Shown here piece by piece: positions 1-13,259 of a stretch of 64,000 nt of DNA. The DNA is from an uncultured Pelagibacteraceae bacterium (GTDB lineage Bacteria; Pseudomonadota; Alphaproteobacteria; Pelagibacterales; Pelagibacteraceae), in contig CACNTW010000004.1 of NCBI GenBank assembly GCA_902623495.1, forward strand, positions 1 to 64,000, read 5' to 3'. Position 1 is the stretch's first letter. Each line of letters begins with the position of its first letter. The translations under genes and the position numbers were made by a program. The notes under the pieces were generated by a model, which was given only the letters and a program-made list of their open reading frames with translations, was not told the DNA's origin and ran no database searches.

Positions 1-1
1 A

Positions 2-1636
2 GAGGAAGCTGCAAAAATTAATGAAGAAATGCTTCTTCCTTTAGCAAAAGCTGGAGACGAAAATCCTTGTGTCTATGAAAATGGAGTAGTTAGAACCCCT
101 CCAGGTTATAAAGAGGCATATTCAAAATTTATAGAAGATGGATGGGTATCTTTAACTTGTGATCCAAAATATGGTGGTCAAGGAATGCCAAAAACTGTAA
201 GTGCTTTTTTTGATGAAATGCTTTCATCATCAAGTTTATCTTTTAAATTATATAGTGAATTAAGTATAGGTGCATACAATTGTATTTTGAGTCATGCAAC
301 TGAAGAAATCAAAAACACATATCTTCCTAAAATTGTTGAGGGTAAATGGAGTGGGACAATGTGTTTAACAGAGCCTCAATGTGGAACAGATTTAGGATTA
401 ATAAAAACAAAGGCAATTAAAAATGAAAATGGTACTTATAATATAAGTGGACAAAAAATCTTTATTACTTCTGGTGACCACGATTTAACTGAAAATATTA
501 TACACCTTGTTTTAGCAAGAACGCAGGACGCACCAAAAGGAACAAAGGGGATAAGTTTATTTTTAGTACCAAAATATCAAATTAATGATGATGGATCAAT
601 TGGTACAAGAAACGGCGTCAACACTGTTTCAATTGAATCAAAAATGGGTATTAAAGGTTCACCCGCATGTGTATTAAGTTTTGATGATGCCAAAGGGTAT
701 ATGGTCGGACCAGAGAACAAAGGCTTAAATTCTATGTTTACAATGATGAACTTAGAAAGAATCGTTGTCGGTATACAAGGATTAGGTCTATCTGAAACAG
801 CTTATCAAACTGCTTTAAGTTATTCTAAAGAGAGAAAACAAGGTAAATCAAATAATAATTCTAATGGAGAAACAGATTTAATTATTAAGCACGCAGATAT
901 TCGAAGAAGTTTATTAAATATGAAGTCTATAATTGAGGGAGAAAGATCCTTATCTTTTTGGATGGCTCAGCAGGTAGATGTAAGCTTAAGTCATAGTTCA
1001 GAGGAAGTAAAAAAAGATGCATCGGATATTGTAGGTCTTATGACCCCAGTAATTAAGTCATTTTTTACAGATATGGGTATGGAAATAACCAATGAAGCAA
1101 TTCAGGTTTTTGGTGGCTATGGTTATACCAAAGACCAAGGGATAGAACAATTATTTAGAGATAATAGAATTACACCTATTTACGAAGGAACTAATTCTGT
1201 ACAGGCAATTGATTTTGTATTTAGAAAAATTAGTCAGAAAAAAGTTTTTGAAAATTTTATGAAATATGTAGATACAGAAATTCAAAATTGTTCAAAAGTA
1301 GACAATTTAAATGAACATGTAAAAAAAATATCTGAATTAAAAAATATATTGTCAGATTTCACTGACTGGATATCTCCTAATGGCAATACGCCAAAAGACG
1401 ATATAAGCGCATCATGTAACGATTATTTAAGATTTTTTGGTTATTTTTGTCTTTCATTTATATGGCTAAAAACAATGAGAAAAAGCTATGAAAATTTGGA
1501 AAACAATAAAGAGTTTTATGAAGATAAATTAAATACAGGAAATTATTATTTTGACAAAATTTTGCCTAGAGCTGAGAGCCATTATAAATCTGCTATTTCT
1601 GGTAGTAAATATACTATGAGCGCAAAATTTAACTGA
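2..1636 (+). CDS. dmdC: Acyl-CoA dehydrogenase family, DmdC-like methylmercaptopropionyl-CoA dehydrogenase (5' truncated by window edge)
   Basis: Reading frame is open from base 2, so the gene starts upstream. Motifs TEPQCGTDLG, FGGYGYTKDQGIEQLFRDNRITPIYEGTN. Adjacent to dmdB-like and dmdA-like genes. Confidence 0.85.
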   Translation, partial: EEAAKINEEMLLPLAKAGDENPCVYENGVVRTPPGYKEAYSKFIEDGWVSLTCDPKYGGQGMPKTVSAFFDEMLSSSSLSFKLYSELSIGAYNCILSHATEEIKNTYLPKIVEGKWSGTMCLTEPQCGTDLGLIKTKAIKNENGTYNISGQKIFITSGDHDLTENIIHLVLARTQDAPKGTKGISLFLVPKYQINDDGSIGTRNGVNTVSIESKMGIKGSPACVLSFDDAKGYMVGPENKGLNSMFTMMNLERIVVGIQGLGLSETAYQTALSYSKERKQGKSNNNSNGETDLIIKHADIRRSLLNMKSIIEGERSLSFWMAQQVDVSLSHSSEEVKKDASDIVGLMTPVIKSFFTDMGMEITNEAIQVFGGYGYTKDQGIEQLFRDNRITPIYEGTNSVQAIDFVFRKISQKKVFENFMKYVDTEIQNCSKVDNLNEHVKKISELKNILSDFTDWISPNGNTPKDDISASCNDYLRFFGYFCLSFIWLKTMRKSYENLENNKEFYEDKLNTGNYYFDKILPRAESHYKSAISGSKYTMSAKFN

Positions 1637-3264
1637 TGAATAAATATAATCAGAACTTAGATAAAAATCCTTCAAATTATGTCCCGTTAACACCGCTTAG
1701 CTTTCTAGATAGAGCAAAAGACATTTATCCAAATTATGAGGCTTTAGTATATGAAACAAAATCTTTCACATGGACTGAAGTATTTAACAGGTGCACCAAA
1801 TTTGCAAGTGCACTAGAGAAAATTGGTATTGTTGAAGGAGACACAGTTTCAGTTATGACCTTTAATACTCCAGAGATTTTTGAAGCACATTATTCTGTTC
1901 CTATGACAGGAGCCGTTTTAAATACAATTAATTCAAGACTTGATGCGAAAACTGTTGCCTATATTTTAGAACACAGTGAAGCAAAAGTATTAATAATAGA
2001 TAGACAATTGCATGCAGTTGCAGAAAAGGCTTTATCAACTTTAAAAGAAAAACCAATCGTAATTGATGTTCAAGATGATTTTGCTGACCAATCCTTGTTA
2101 AAAAAAATTGGAGATAGAGAATATGAGGAATTTTTAAGCACTGGTGATGAAAATTATATTTGGAAAAAACCAAAGGATGAATGGCAAGCAATTTCTTTAA
2201 GTTATACGTCTGGAACAACCGGAAATCCAAAAGGTGTTGTTTATCATCATAGAGGTTCTTATTTAATGTCAACAGGTAGTGCTGTTGCTTGGAATATGCC
2301 AAATAGATTAAATTTTTTAACAGTTGTACCAATGTTCCACTGTAATGGATGGGGGTACCCGTGGACAATACCAATGTTAAATGGAAAAACAGTTTGTTTA
2401 AGAGCTATTGATGTAAAAAAAATATTTGAATTAATTGAAAAGCACGACATTACCCATTTTGGAGGTGCACCTATTGTACTTAATATGATAACAGGTGCAT
2501 CACAAAATGATATCAAAGAATTAAAAAACAAAGTTTATGTTTTAACTGCTGGAGCACCACCTCCAAGTATTATTTTCAAAAAAATGAAAGCATTAGGATT
2601 TGAGGTAATGCATGTCTATGGTTTAACAGAAACATATGGACATGTTTTACAATGTGCTTGGAATGATGAATGGAATAGTTTTGAAGAAGACAAAATTAAT
2701 GAAATTAAAGCAAGACAAGGTGTGAGATTTCCAAACACAGAAGGAGTGGTTGTTTTAGATCCAGAAACTATGAAACCCGTGCCTATGGATGGAGAAACCA
2801 TTGGCGAGATAATGATCAAAGGTAATGTTGTTATGAAAGGGTATTTTAAAGACAAAGAGGCCACTGAAAAGGCTATGAAAGATGGATGGTTTCACTCTGG
2901 TGATTTGGCAGTTATTTATCCAGATGGATACATCAAGGTTAAAGATAGGTCGAAAGATATTATTATTTCAGGTGGAGAGAATATTTCTTCTATCGAAATC
3001 GAAAACACACTTTCTAAGCACCCAGCTGTTTCAATTGTTGCTGTAGTAGCAAAACCAGATGAGAAATGGGGAGAAGTTCCATGCGCATTTATAGAGAAAG
3101 TGGCAGATAAAGAGACAAATGAAAAAGAATTAATTGATTTTTGTAGAGAAACTCTAGCAGGGTTCAAAATTCCAAAAAAAATAGACTTCTGTGAACTTCC
3201 AAAAACATCAACAGGTAAAATCCAAAAATTTGAATTAAGAAAAAGAGCTAAGGAACTTACTTAG
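1636..3264 (+). CDS. dmdB: AMP-dependent acyl-CoA synthetase, DmdB-like MMPA-CoA ligase
   Basis: AMP-binding motif SYTSGTTGNPKGVVYHHRG, VYGLTETYG, GWFHSGDLAVI, KDIIISGGENISSIEIE; in dmd cluster context. Confidence 0.85.
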   Translation: MNKYNQNLDKNPSNYVPLTPLSFLDRAKDIYPNYEALVYETKSFTWTEVFNRCTKFASALEKIGIVEGDTVSVMTFNTPEIFEAHYSVPMTGAVLNTINSRLDAKTVAYILEHSEAKVLIIDRQLHAVAEKALSTLKEKPIVIDVQDDFADQSLLKKIGDREYEEFLSTGDENYIWKKPKDEWQAISLSYTSGTTGNPKGVVYHHRGSYLMSTGSAVAWNMPNRLNFLTVVPMFHCNGWGYPWTIPMLNGKTVCLRAIDVKKIFELIEKHDITHFGGAPIVLNMITGASQNDIKELKNKVYVLTAGAPPPSIIFKKMKALGFEVMHVYGLTETYGHVLQCAWNDEWNSFEEDKINEIKARQGVRFPNTEGVVVLDPETMKPVPMDGETIGEIMIKGNVVMKGYFKDKEATEKAMKDGWFHSGDLAVIYPDGYIKVKDRSKDIIISGGENISSIEIENTLSKHPAVSIVAVVAKPDEKWGEVPCAFIEKVADKETNEKELIDFCRETLAGFKIPKKIDFCELPKTSTGKIQKFELRKRAKELT

Positions 3265-3329
3265 ATTTCTTTCAAATAAACAACTTACTTTCTTTACAAA
3301 TAGATAAAAAGATGACACTAAGCTAAAAA

Positions 3330-4439
3330 ATGAAAAACTTTTCTATTGCAAAATCCAGAAGACTTAGAGGTACGCCTTATACATCAAGAATTGAAAAACA
3401 AGGTGTTACAGCTTACACAATATACAATCATATGTTGCTTCCTGCTGCATTTGGTTCTTTAGAAGACTCATATCATCATTTAAAAGAGCATGTTCAAGTT
3501 TGGGATGTGGCTGCTGAAAGACAAGTAGAGATTACTGGAAAAGATGCTGCAAAATTGGTTCAACTTATGACTTGTAGAGATCTTTCGAAATCAAAAGATG
3601 GAAGATGTTATTATTGTCCAATCATAGATGATAATGCTGGATTAATTAATGATCCAGTTGTTCTAAGATTTAATGAGAATAAATGGTGGGTTTCTATTGC
3701 AGATACGGATGTAATCTTATTTGCAAAAGGATTGGCAATTGGAAATAAATTTGATGTAAATATTATCGAACCCGAAGTTGACATTATGGCTGTGCAAGGG
3801 CCTAAATCTTTTAAATTGATGGAAAAAGTTTTTGGAGAAAAGATAACAAAATTAAAATTTTTTGGTTTTGATTATTTTGATTTTGCTGGAGCTAAACATT
3901 TAATTGCTCAATCAGGATGGTCTAAACAAGGTGGATATGAAATTTATGTAGAGAATAATGAGGCGGGTTTAAAACTATACGATCATTTATTTGAAATTGG
4001 AGATGAGTTTAATATTAGAGCAGGATGTCCTAATTTAATTGAACGTATCGAAAGTGGATTACTTTCGCAAGGAAACGATATGGACAATGGAGACAACCCA
4101 TACGAATGTGGCTTTGATAAATATATTAATATTGATAGTGATGTTGAATTTTTAGGAAAAGAGCAATTAAAAAAAATAAAGTCTGAAGGAATTAAAAGAA
4201 AACTAATGGGCGTTAAAATTGATACTGATAAAATAAGCGTAACTGGTTCAATGAATTTAACAGATGAAAAAAATAATATAATCGGAGAACTACGATCAGG
4301 TTGTTACAATCCAACTTTTAAACAGGTAATTGGTATAGCTATGATAAAAAAACCATATTTTGAAGCAAAGCAAACATTCAAAATTGGTATAAATGGTAAT
4401 AGTTTTAACGGAACAGTTTGCGATTTACCTTTCATTTAG
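3330..4439 (+). CDS. dmdA: Dimethylsulfoniopropionate demethylase (GcvT-like family)
   Basis: Protein [42 protein letters not shown]... strongly resembles SAR11 DmdA as I recall it; linked dmdB/dmdC. Confidence 0.92.
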   Translation: MKNFSIAKSRRLRGTPYTSRIEKQGVTAYTIYNHMLLPAAFGSLEDSYHHLKEHVQVWDVAAERQVEITGKDAAKLVQLMTCRDLSKSKDGRCYYCPIIDDNAGLINDPVVLRFNENKWWVSIADTDVILFAKGLAIGNKFDVNIIEPEVDIMAVQGPKSFKLMEKVFGEKITKLKFFGFDYFDFAGAKHLIAQSGWSKQGGYEIYVENNEAGLKLYDHLFEIGDEFNIRAGCPNLIERIESGLLSQGNDMDNGDNPYECGFDKYINIDSDVEFLGKEQLKKIKSEGIKRKLMGVKIDTDKISVTGSMNLTDEKNNIIGELRSGCYNPTFKQVIGIAMIKKPYFEAKQTFKIGINGNSFNGTVCDLPFI

Positions 4440-4453
4440 TATAAATCTTTAAA

Positions 4454-5464
4454 ATGACTAATATAGCTATCATCGGTGCAACCGGTAATGTTGGAAGAAA
4501 GACACTAGAAGTTATAGAAAAAAAGGATATTAAATTTAATAACCTTTTTTTAGTAGCTTCTTCTAATAGTGCTGGAAAAAAAATAAGTTTTAAGGGCAAA
4601 GATTATGAAGTCCATGATCTTGAAAAATACGATTTTTCAAATGCAAATATAACTTTTTTTGCAGCAGGTGGTAAAATTGCAGAACAATATGCAGAAAGTG
4701 CAGCAAAATTAACAACTGTAATTGATAATTCTAGTTTTTTTAGAATGGATCCTGACGTTCCACTTATTGTACCTCAAGTGAATGCAGAAAAAATTAATGA
4801 AATGAAAAAAAATATTGTGGCAAATCCTAACTGCTCAACAGCTCAGTTAGTATTAGCTCTTAAACCATTACATGATTTATATAAAATAAAAAGAGTAATA
4901 GTTTCTACCTATCAATCTGTTTCTGGAGGCGGTAAAGCACCTATGGATGAATTGATTGAACAAACTAAATCTTATCTTGATGGAAATTCTGTTGAATCTA
5001 AAAATTTTACTAAACAAATAGCTTTCAATATCATTCCTCACATTGATGTTTTTTCGGATGATGGATACACAAAAGAAGAATTGAAAATGACTAATGAAAC
5101 AAAAAAAATACTGGACAATAATATAGAGCTAACAGCTACGTGCGTTAGAATTCCTGTTCTTGTATCACATTCAGAATCAGTAAATATAGAGTTTGAAAAT
5201 CCTTATTCTCTAGAACAAATCAGAGAAGCATTAAATAATGCTGATGGTTGTAGCGTTATAGATAAAAGAGAAAATGGAGGATATAGTACACCAATAGAAG
5301 CAACTGGTAGTGATGAAACATTTATCTCAAGAATTAGAGATGATAAAACAAAAGAGAATTCAATTAATTTGTGGATCGTTTCAGATAACCTATTAAGAGG
5401 CGCCGCATTAAATTCTGTTGAAATTGCAGAAACAATAATGAAAGCAAATCAAAATGGAAAGTAA
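4454..5464 (+). CDS. asd: Aspartate-semialdehyde dehydrogenase
   Basis: NAD-binding IIGATGNVGRKTLEVI, active-site VANPNCSTAQLV. Confidence 0.93.
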   Translation: MTNIAIIGATGNVGRKTLEVIEKKDIKFNNLFLVASSNSAGKKISFKGKDYEVHDLEKYDFSNANITFFAAGGKIAEQYAESAAKLTTVIDNSSFFRMDPDVPLIVPQVNAEKINEMKKNIVANPNCSTAQLVLALKPLHDLYKIKRVIVSTYQSVSGGGKAPMDELIEQTKSYLDGNSVESKNFTKQIAFNIIPHIDVFSDDGYTKEELKMTNETKKILDNNIELTATCVRIPVLVSHSESVNIEFENPYSLEQIREALNNADGCSVIDKRENGGYSTPIEATGSDETFISRIRDDKTKENSINLWIVSDNLLRGAALNSVEIAETIMKANQNGK

Positions 5465-5834
5465 TCCTTTATCTCCTCATATTCAAATTTATAGATGGCA
5501 TGTATCATCTTTAGTCTCAATATCTCATAGAATTACAGGAATAATAAATATATTAGCAATAACTTTAATTTGTATCTTTTTTATTTTTTTTTCATTTAGC
5601 GAAGGAAGTCATGAATTTATAAAATTATTCCTCCAATCTTTTATCGGGAAATTTTTCATCTTGGGTATTACATGGTCTTTTAGTTTTCAAATCTTAAGTG
5701 AGATAAGACATTTAATTATGGATTTTGGTTATGGATTTGAGTTAAAAACCACAAAAATTACTGGCTTAATTGTAATATTTGGATCTTTTATATTAACCGT
5801 TTCAATTTATTTAATAGGTCGAAATTTATTTTAA
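5454..5834 (+). CDS. sdhC: Succinate dehydrogenase cytochrome b556 subunit
   Basis: RPLSPHIQIYRW-like N-terminus (NPLSPHIQIYRWHVSSLVSISHRITG); directly upstream of sdhD/A/B. Confidence 0.93.
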   Translation: MESNPLSPHIQIYRWHVSSLVSISHRITGIINILAITLICIFFIFFSFSEGSHEFIKLFLQSFIGKFFILGITWSFSFQILSEIRHLIMDFGYGFELKTTKITGLIVIFGSFILTVSIYLIGRNLF

Positions 5835-6163
5835 TGAGAGCAGTAACAAAAAAATGGGTATTTTTAAAAGTGAGTTCTCTCATATTAGTACCTTTGATGT
5901 TATGGTTTGCTTTAAATTTGGTTAGTATTTATGACAAAAGCTACTTAGAGATATTAACTTTTCTAACTTCTCAACCTTCAAAGTTTATATTTAGTCTTTT
6001 TCTTATTTTTGCTTACTTTTTCTCGGCATTAAGCATCAGCGAGGTTTTTGAAGACTATATTAAAGATGAAAAAATCAAAAATGCCGCAAACAAAGCTTTA
6101 AATTTTTTTGCTATAACAATTCCTTTAATTACAATATTTGCGGTATTTAAAATAACTATATGA
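5834..6163 (+). CDS. sdhD: Succinate dehydrogenase membrane anchor subunit
   Basis: Small hydrophobic protein between sdhC and sdhA. Confidence 0.85.
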   Translation: MRAVTKKWVFLKVSSLILVPLMLWFALNLVSIYDKSYLEILTFLTSQPSKFIFSLFLIFAYFFSALSISEVFEDYIKDEKIKNAANKALNFFAITIPLITIFAVFKITI

Positions 6164-7935
6164 AATCTTATAATATTATAGATCATGAATACGATGTCGT
6201 TGTCCTTGGTGCTGGAGGTTCTGGCCTAAGAGCTGCGGTTGGCTTAAGTGAAGCTGGATTAAAAACTGCATGCATTTCTAAAGTCTTTCCAACCAGAAGT
6301 CATACATCAGCTGCCCAAGGTGGAATTTCAGCAGCCCTTGGAAACATGGGAGAAGACGATTGGCGTTGGCATATGTACGATACTGTAAAAGGAGCAGATT
6401 GGTTAGGCGATCAAGATAGTATTGAATATTTGTGTAAGGAAGCTCCAAAAGCAGTACTAGAATTAGAAAAGTATGGTGTTCCTTTTAGTAGAACAGAAGA
6501 TGGAAAAATTTATCAAAGACCATTTGGTGGAATGACAAAAAATTATGGAAATGGAATTGTACAAAGAACTTGTGCTGCAGCAGACAGAACTGGTCATGCA
6601 ATTCTCCATACATTATATGGTCAAGCACTTAAACATAATACAGAATTTTTTATTGAATATTTTGCATTAGACTTAATTATGAAAGATGGACAATGCAAAG
6701 GTTTAATTGCTTGGAATTTAAATGATGGAACAATTCATCGTTTTAGATCTCACATAACAATTATAGCCACAGGGGGATATGGGAAGGTGTATTACTCAGC
6801 AACATCTGCACATACTTGTACTGGTGATGGTAATGCAATGGTATTAAGAGCTGGATTACCTCTTCAAGATATGGAGTTTGTACAATTTCACCCAACAGGA
6901 ATATATGGACACGGAACACTTATTTCTGAAGGTGTAAGAGGTGAAGGTGGATATTTGGTAAACTCTAAAGGTGAAAGATTTATGGAGAGATATGCTCCCA
7001 ACGCTAAAGATCTTGCATCGAGAGATGTAGTTAGCAGATCAATGTCTATTGAAATCAATGAGGGAAGAGGTGTTGGTAAAGATCAAGACCATGTTCATTT
7101 ATATTTAAGTCATTTAGATAAAAAAGTTATTGAAGATAGATTGCCAGGCATTACTGAGGCAGCAAGATTATTTGCAAATGTAGATGTAACCAAAGAACCG
7201 ATACCAGTTGTTCCAACAGTTCATTATAATATGGGTGGTATACCAACAAATTATAAAGCTGAAGTTTTAACAGTAAATGGATCTCAAAAAACAGTCCCAG
7301 GTTTGATGGCGATTGGTGAGGCTGCGTGCGTATCTGTTCATGGAGCAAATAGATTAGGTTCAAATTCACTTATTGACTTGGTTGTTTTTGGAAGAGCAGC
7401 AGCAAAGAGAGCAGCGGAATTGGTAAAACCTGGAACGCCTCACGAAGAAGTTAGTGAAAGCGAAACTGAAAAATGTCTAAATAGATTTGATAAACTAAGG
7501 TATGCAGAGGGAGATAATGGAACTGCTGAACTTAGACTGGCGATGCAAAAAACAATGCAGTCTAAATGTGCTGTATTTAGAACTGAAAAGAATCTTAAAG
7601 AGGGTGTAGATGAGATCAGAAAAACATATGACAGCATGGAATCGATTTCTGTTAAAGATAAATCGTTGGTATTCAATACTGATTTAGTTGAGACTTTAGA
7701 ATTTGATAATTTAATTAGACAAGCGATAACAACTGTAGATTCTGCATATCACAGAAAAGAAAGCAGAGGAGCTCATGCTCGTGAAGATTATCCGAAAAGA
7801 AATGATGAAAAATTTATGAAACATACATTATCTTGGTGTGATGGAAAAAATACTAAAATTGAATACAGAGATGTACATACTTCAACATTAACAAATGAAG
7901 TCCAATATTTTCCTCCACAAGAAAGAGTGTATTAA
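6160..7935 (+). CDS. sdhA: Succinate dehydrogenase flavoprotein subunit
   Basis: [63 protein letters not shown]. Confidence 0.97.
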   Translation: MKSYNIIDHEYDVVVLGAGGSGLRAAVGLSEAGLKTACISKVFPTRSHTSAAQGGISAALGNMGEDDWRWHMYDTVKGADWLGDQDSIEYLCKEAPKAVLELEKYGVPFSRTEDGKIYQRPFGGMTKNYGNGIVQRTCAAADRTGHAILHTLYGQALKHNTEFFIEYFALDLIMKDGQCKGLIAWNLNDGTIHRFRSHITIIATGGYGKVYYSATSAHTCTGDGNAMVLRAGLPLQDMEFVQFHPTGIYGHGTLISEGVRGEGGYLVNSKGERFMERYAPNAKDLASRDVVSRSMSIEINEGRGVGKDQDHVHLYLSHLDKKVIEDRLPGITEAARLFANVDVTKEPIPVVPTVHYNMGGIPTNYKAEVLTVNGSQKTVPGLMAIGEAACVSVHGANRLGSNSLIDLVVFGRAAAKRAAELVKPGTPHEEVSESETEKCLNRFDKLRYAEGDNGTAELRLAMQKTMQSKCAVFRTEKNLKEGVDEIRKTYDSMESISVKDKSLVFNTDLVETLEFDNLIRQAITTVDSAYHRKESRGAHAREDYPKRNDEKFMKHTLSWCDGKNTKIEYRDVHTSTLTNEVQYFPPQERVY

Positions 7936-8708
7936 TGGTTCAATTAAATTTACCACAAAACTCAAAAGTTAATAAAGGTAAATATTTTAAAGACAAAACC
8001 GGTTCAAAGAATATCAGAAAAGTAAATGTTTACAGATGGGATCCATCAACTGGAGAGAACCCAAGAATAGACACATATGAAGTAGACATGGATAATTGTC
8101 CATCTAAAGTTTTAGACATACTAAATAAAATTAAAAACGAAATTGATCCAACACTTGCTTATAGAAGATCTTGTGCGCATGGAGTTTGTGGTTCTTGTGC
8201 AATGAATATGGGTGGAAAAAATGGTCTTGCATGTACTAAGCCACATGCAGAAATTAAGGGTGATATAGATATATACCCTTTGCCTCACTTAAAAGTAAAA
8301 AAAGATTTAATAGGAGACTTAAGTGGATTATATAAACAATACCAATCCATTGAACCTTGGTTAAAAAATAATTCAAAAAGTGAAACAACAGAAATTCATC
8401 AATCTCCAGAAGATAGAGCTAAACTTGATGGAGCTTATGAATGTATAATGTGTGCTTGTTGTTCTACGTCATGTCCTAGTTATTGGTGGAATGGCGATAA
8501 GTATTTAGGTCCTGCAGTTTTATTACAAGCTTATAGATGGATAATGGATAGCAGAGACGAAGATAGAAAGGAAAGACTTCAAAAGGTTGCAGATGAACTT
8601 AAGCTTTATAGATGCCACACGATTTTGAACTGCACTAACGCATGTCCAAAAGGATTAAATCCAGCAAAAGCTATTGCTGAGATAAAGAAAATGCTTGCAA
8701 CCACATAA
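7935..8708 (+). CDS. sdhB: Succinate dehydrogenase iron-sulfur subunit
   Basis: Fe-S motifs [42 protein letters not shown]. Confidence 0.97.
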   Translation: MVQLNLPQNSKVNKGKYFKDKTGSKNIRKVNVYRWDPSTGENPRIDTYEVDMDNCPSKVLDILNKIKNEIDPTLAYRRSCAHGVCGSCAMNMGGKNGLACTKPHAEIKGDIDIYPLPHLKVKKDLIGDLSGLYKQYQSIEPWLKNNSKSETTEIHQSPEDRAKLDGAYECIMCACCSTSCPSYWWNGDKYLGPAVLLQAYRWIMDSRDEDRKERLQKVADELKLYRCHTILNCTNACPKGLNPAKAIAEIKKMLATT

Positions 8709-8728
8709 TTACTTATTTAAATACATCC

Positions 8729-11189
<2,461 letters not shown>

Positions 11190-11192
11190 TTA

Positions 11193-12353
11193 ATGAATAT
11201 TCACGAACACCAAGCAAAGAATATACTTAGAAAATATGGAGCTAAAGTTCCGGATGGAGTTTATGCTCTAGATGTAAATGAATTATTGGAAAAAGCTAAA
11301 AATCTTAAAACTGATAAATATGTGTTGAAAGCACAAATTCATGCTGGAGGCAGAGGTAAAGCTGGTGGAGTTAAAATAGTAAATGATTTAAAAAGTCTTG
11401 AAATAGAGGCAAAATCCTTGCTTGGAAAAAAATTAATCACTCATCAGACAGGACCTAGCGGAAGAATTGTTAAAAGATTATATGTCGAAGTTTCATCTAA
11501 CATTGATAAAGAATTTTATTTGTCTTGTGTTGTAGATCGTGCGAGCTCAAAGATAGCTTTTATCTCAAGTGATCAAGGGGGTATGGATATAGAAGAAGTC
11601 GCAATCAAATCTCCTGAGAAAATTTTAAAAACAAAAGTAGATTTAGATAACGAAATATCTGATGAAAATTGTAATAAAATAATAAGTATTTTTAATCTAG
11701 ATGAAGAAACAAAAGAACAAGGAATTAGTCTAATCAAGTCCATATACAAATTATTTATAGAAACCGATGCTAATTTAATCGAAATTAATCCTTTAATTTT
11801 AACAAAAGAAAAAGAGTTGATTTGTTTAGATGCAAAAATGAATTTTGATGGAAATGCTTTATTCAGACATCCAGAGCTAATTGAGTTGAGAGACCTCAAT
11901 GAAGAAGAAGAAACAGAGATAGAAGCTAGCAAGCATGATTTAGCATATATTAAACTTGATGGAACAATTGGATGCATGGTTAATGGAGCTGGGCTTGCAA
12001 TGGCAACTATGGACATAATTAAATTATATGGAAAGGAACCAGCAAATTTTTTAGATGTTGGTGGTGGGGCTTCTAAAGAAAAAGTGGCAGCTGCTTTTAA
12101 AATAATTTTATCAGATAAGAATGTTAAAGGAATATTGATTAATATTTTTGGCGGAATAATGAGATGTGATGTTCTTGCCCAAGGTGTTGTGGATGCAGCA
12201 AAAGAAATAAAAATGAATGTTCCTTTAGTTGTAAGATTGGCCGGGACAAATTTTGAAGAGGGAAAAAAAATACTTGATAATTCAGGTCTTGAGTTAATTT
12301 CTGCTTCTGATTTATCAGATGCTGCTAAAAAAATTGTAGAGGCTATTAAATAA
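11193..12353 (+). CDS. sucC: Succinyl-CoA synthetase beta subunit
   Basis: MNIHEHQAKNILRKYGAKVPDGV, ATP-grasp, INPLILTKEKELICLDAKMNFDGNALFRHPE. Confidence 0.96.
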   Translation: MNIHEHQAKNILRKYGAKVPDGVYALDVNELLEKAKNLKTDKYVLKAQIHAGGRGKAGGVKIVNDLKSLEIEAKSLLGKKLITHQTGPSGRIVKRLYVEVSSNIDKEFYLSCVVDRASSKIAFISSDQGGMDIEEVAIKSPEKILKTKVDLDNEISDENCNKIISIFNLDEETKEQGISLIKSIYKLFIETDANLIEINPLILTKEKELICLDAKMNFDGNALFRHPELIELRDLNEEEETEIEASKHDLAYIKLDGTIGCMVNGAGLAMATMDIIKLYGKEPANFLDVGGGASKEKVAAAFKIILSDKNVKGILINIFGGIMRCDVLAQGVVDAAKEIKMNVPLVVRLAGTNFEEGKKILDNSGLELISASDLSDAAKKIVEAIK

Positions 12354-13229
12354 ATGTCAGTTTTAGTTAACAAAAACACAAAGTTAATTTGCCAAGGTTT
12401 TACGGGTAGTCACGGAACTTTTCATTCAGAGCAAGCAATTAAATATGGAACAAATTTAGTCGGAGGAGTTACACCAAAAAAAGGTGGTCAAACTCATCTA
12501 GATAGACCAGTATTTAATACAGTAAAGGAAGCAGTCGATGAAACTGGTGCCAACGCAACTATGATTTATGTTCCTGCGAAATTTGCATCCGCAGCAATCA
12601 TAGAGGCCATTGAAGCTAACTTAGAATTAATCGTTTGTATCACTGAGGGTATACCAGTTCTTGATATGATTAAGGTCAAAAAAAAGTTACTTAATTCAAA
12701 ATCAAGATTAATCGGTCCCAATTGTCCAGGGATAATTACGCCTGATGAATGCAAGATCGGAATAATGCCAGGAAATATACATAAAAAGGGTTCTGTTGGT
12801 ATTGTATCAAGATCTGGAACTTTGACCTATGAGGCTGTCGCACAAACTACAGAGAATGATTTGGGACAATCAACATGTATAGGTATAGGTGGTGATCCAA
12901 TAAATGGTACGAACTTCATTGATTGTTTAGATTTATTTTTAAAGGATGAGGAAACTAAATCAATTTTAATGATTGGTGAAATAGGAGGATCAGCTGAAGA
13001 AGAAGCAGCTGAATTTGTAAAAAATCATGAAATAAAAAAACCCATGGTTGGTTTTATTGCAGGTGTTACAGCACCACCGGGTAGAAGAATGGGACATGCA
13101 GGCGCCATAATATCAGGTGGCAAAGGTGGGGCCAAAGATAAGATCAAAAAAATGGAAGATTGTGGAATAGAAGTTGCCACATCCCCTTCAGAAATTGGAA
13201 AAACATTGTTAAATAAATTGTCCAATTGA
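12354..13229 (+). CDS. sucD: Succinyl-CoA synthetase alpha subunit
   Basis: [23 protein letters not shown], phospho-His motif [15 protein letters not shown]. Confidence 0.96.
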   Translation: MSVLVNKNTKLICQGFTGSHGTFHSEQAIKYGTNLVGGVTPKKGGQTHLDRPVFNTVKEAVDETGANATMIYVPAKFASAAIIEAIEANLELIVCITEGIPVLDMIKVKKKLLNSKSRLIGPNCPGIITPDECKIGIMPGNIHKKGSVGIVSRSGTLTYEAVAQTTENDLGQSTCIGIGGDPINGTNFIDCLDLFLKDEETKSILMIGEIGGSAEEEAAEFVKNHEIKKPMVGFIAGVTAPPGRRMGHAGAIISGGKGGAKDKIKKMEDCGIEVATSPSEIGKTLLNKLSN

Positions 13230-13259
13230 AAACAAAATTTAGTATTATATTAAAATAAA

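Noticed and set aside
1928-2374. 148-aa antisense ORF opposite dmdB
   Set aside because: Shadow ORF over a conserved acyl-CoA synthetase; L/H/Q-rich translation with no recognisable motif.
11573-12379. 268-aa antisense ORF opposite sucC
   Set aside because: Fully overlaps a well-supported conserved CDS and has a low-complexity S/I/L/P-rich translation typical of a shadow frame.
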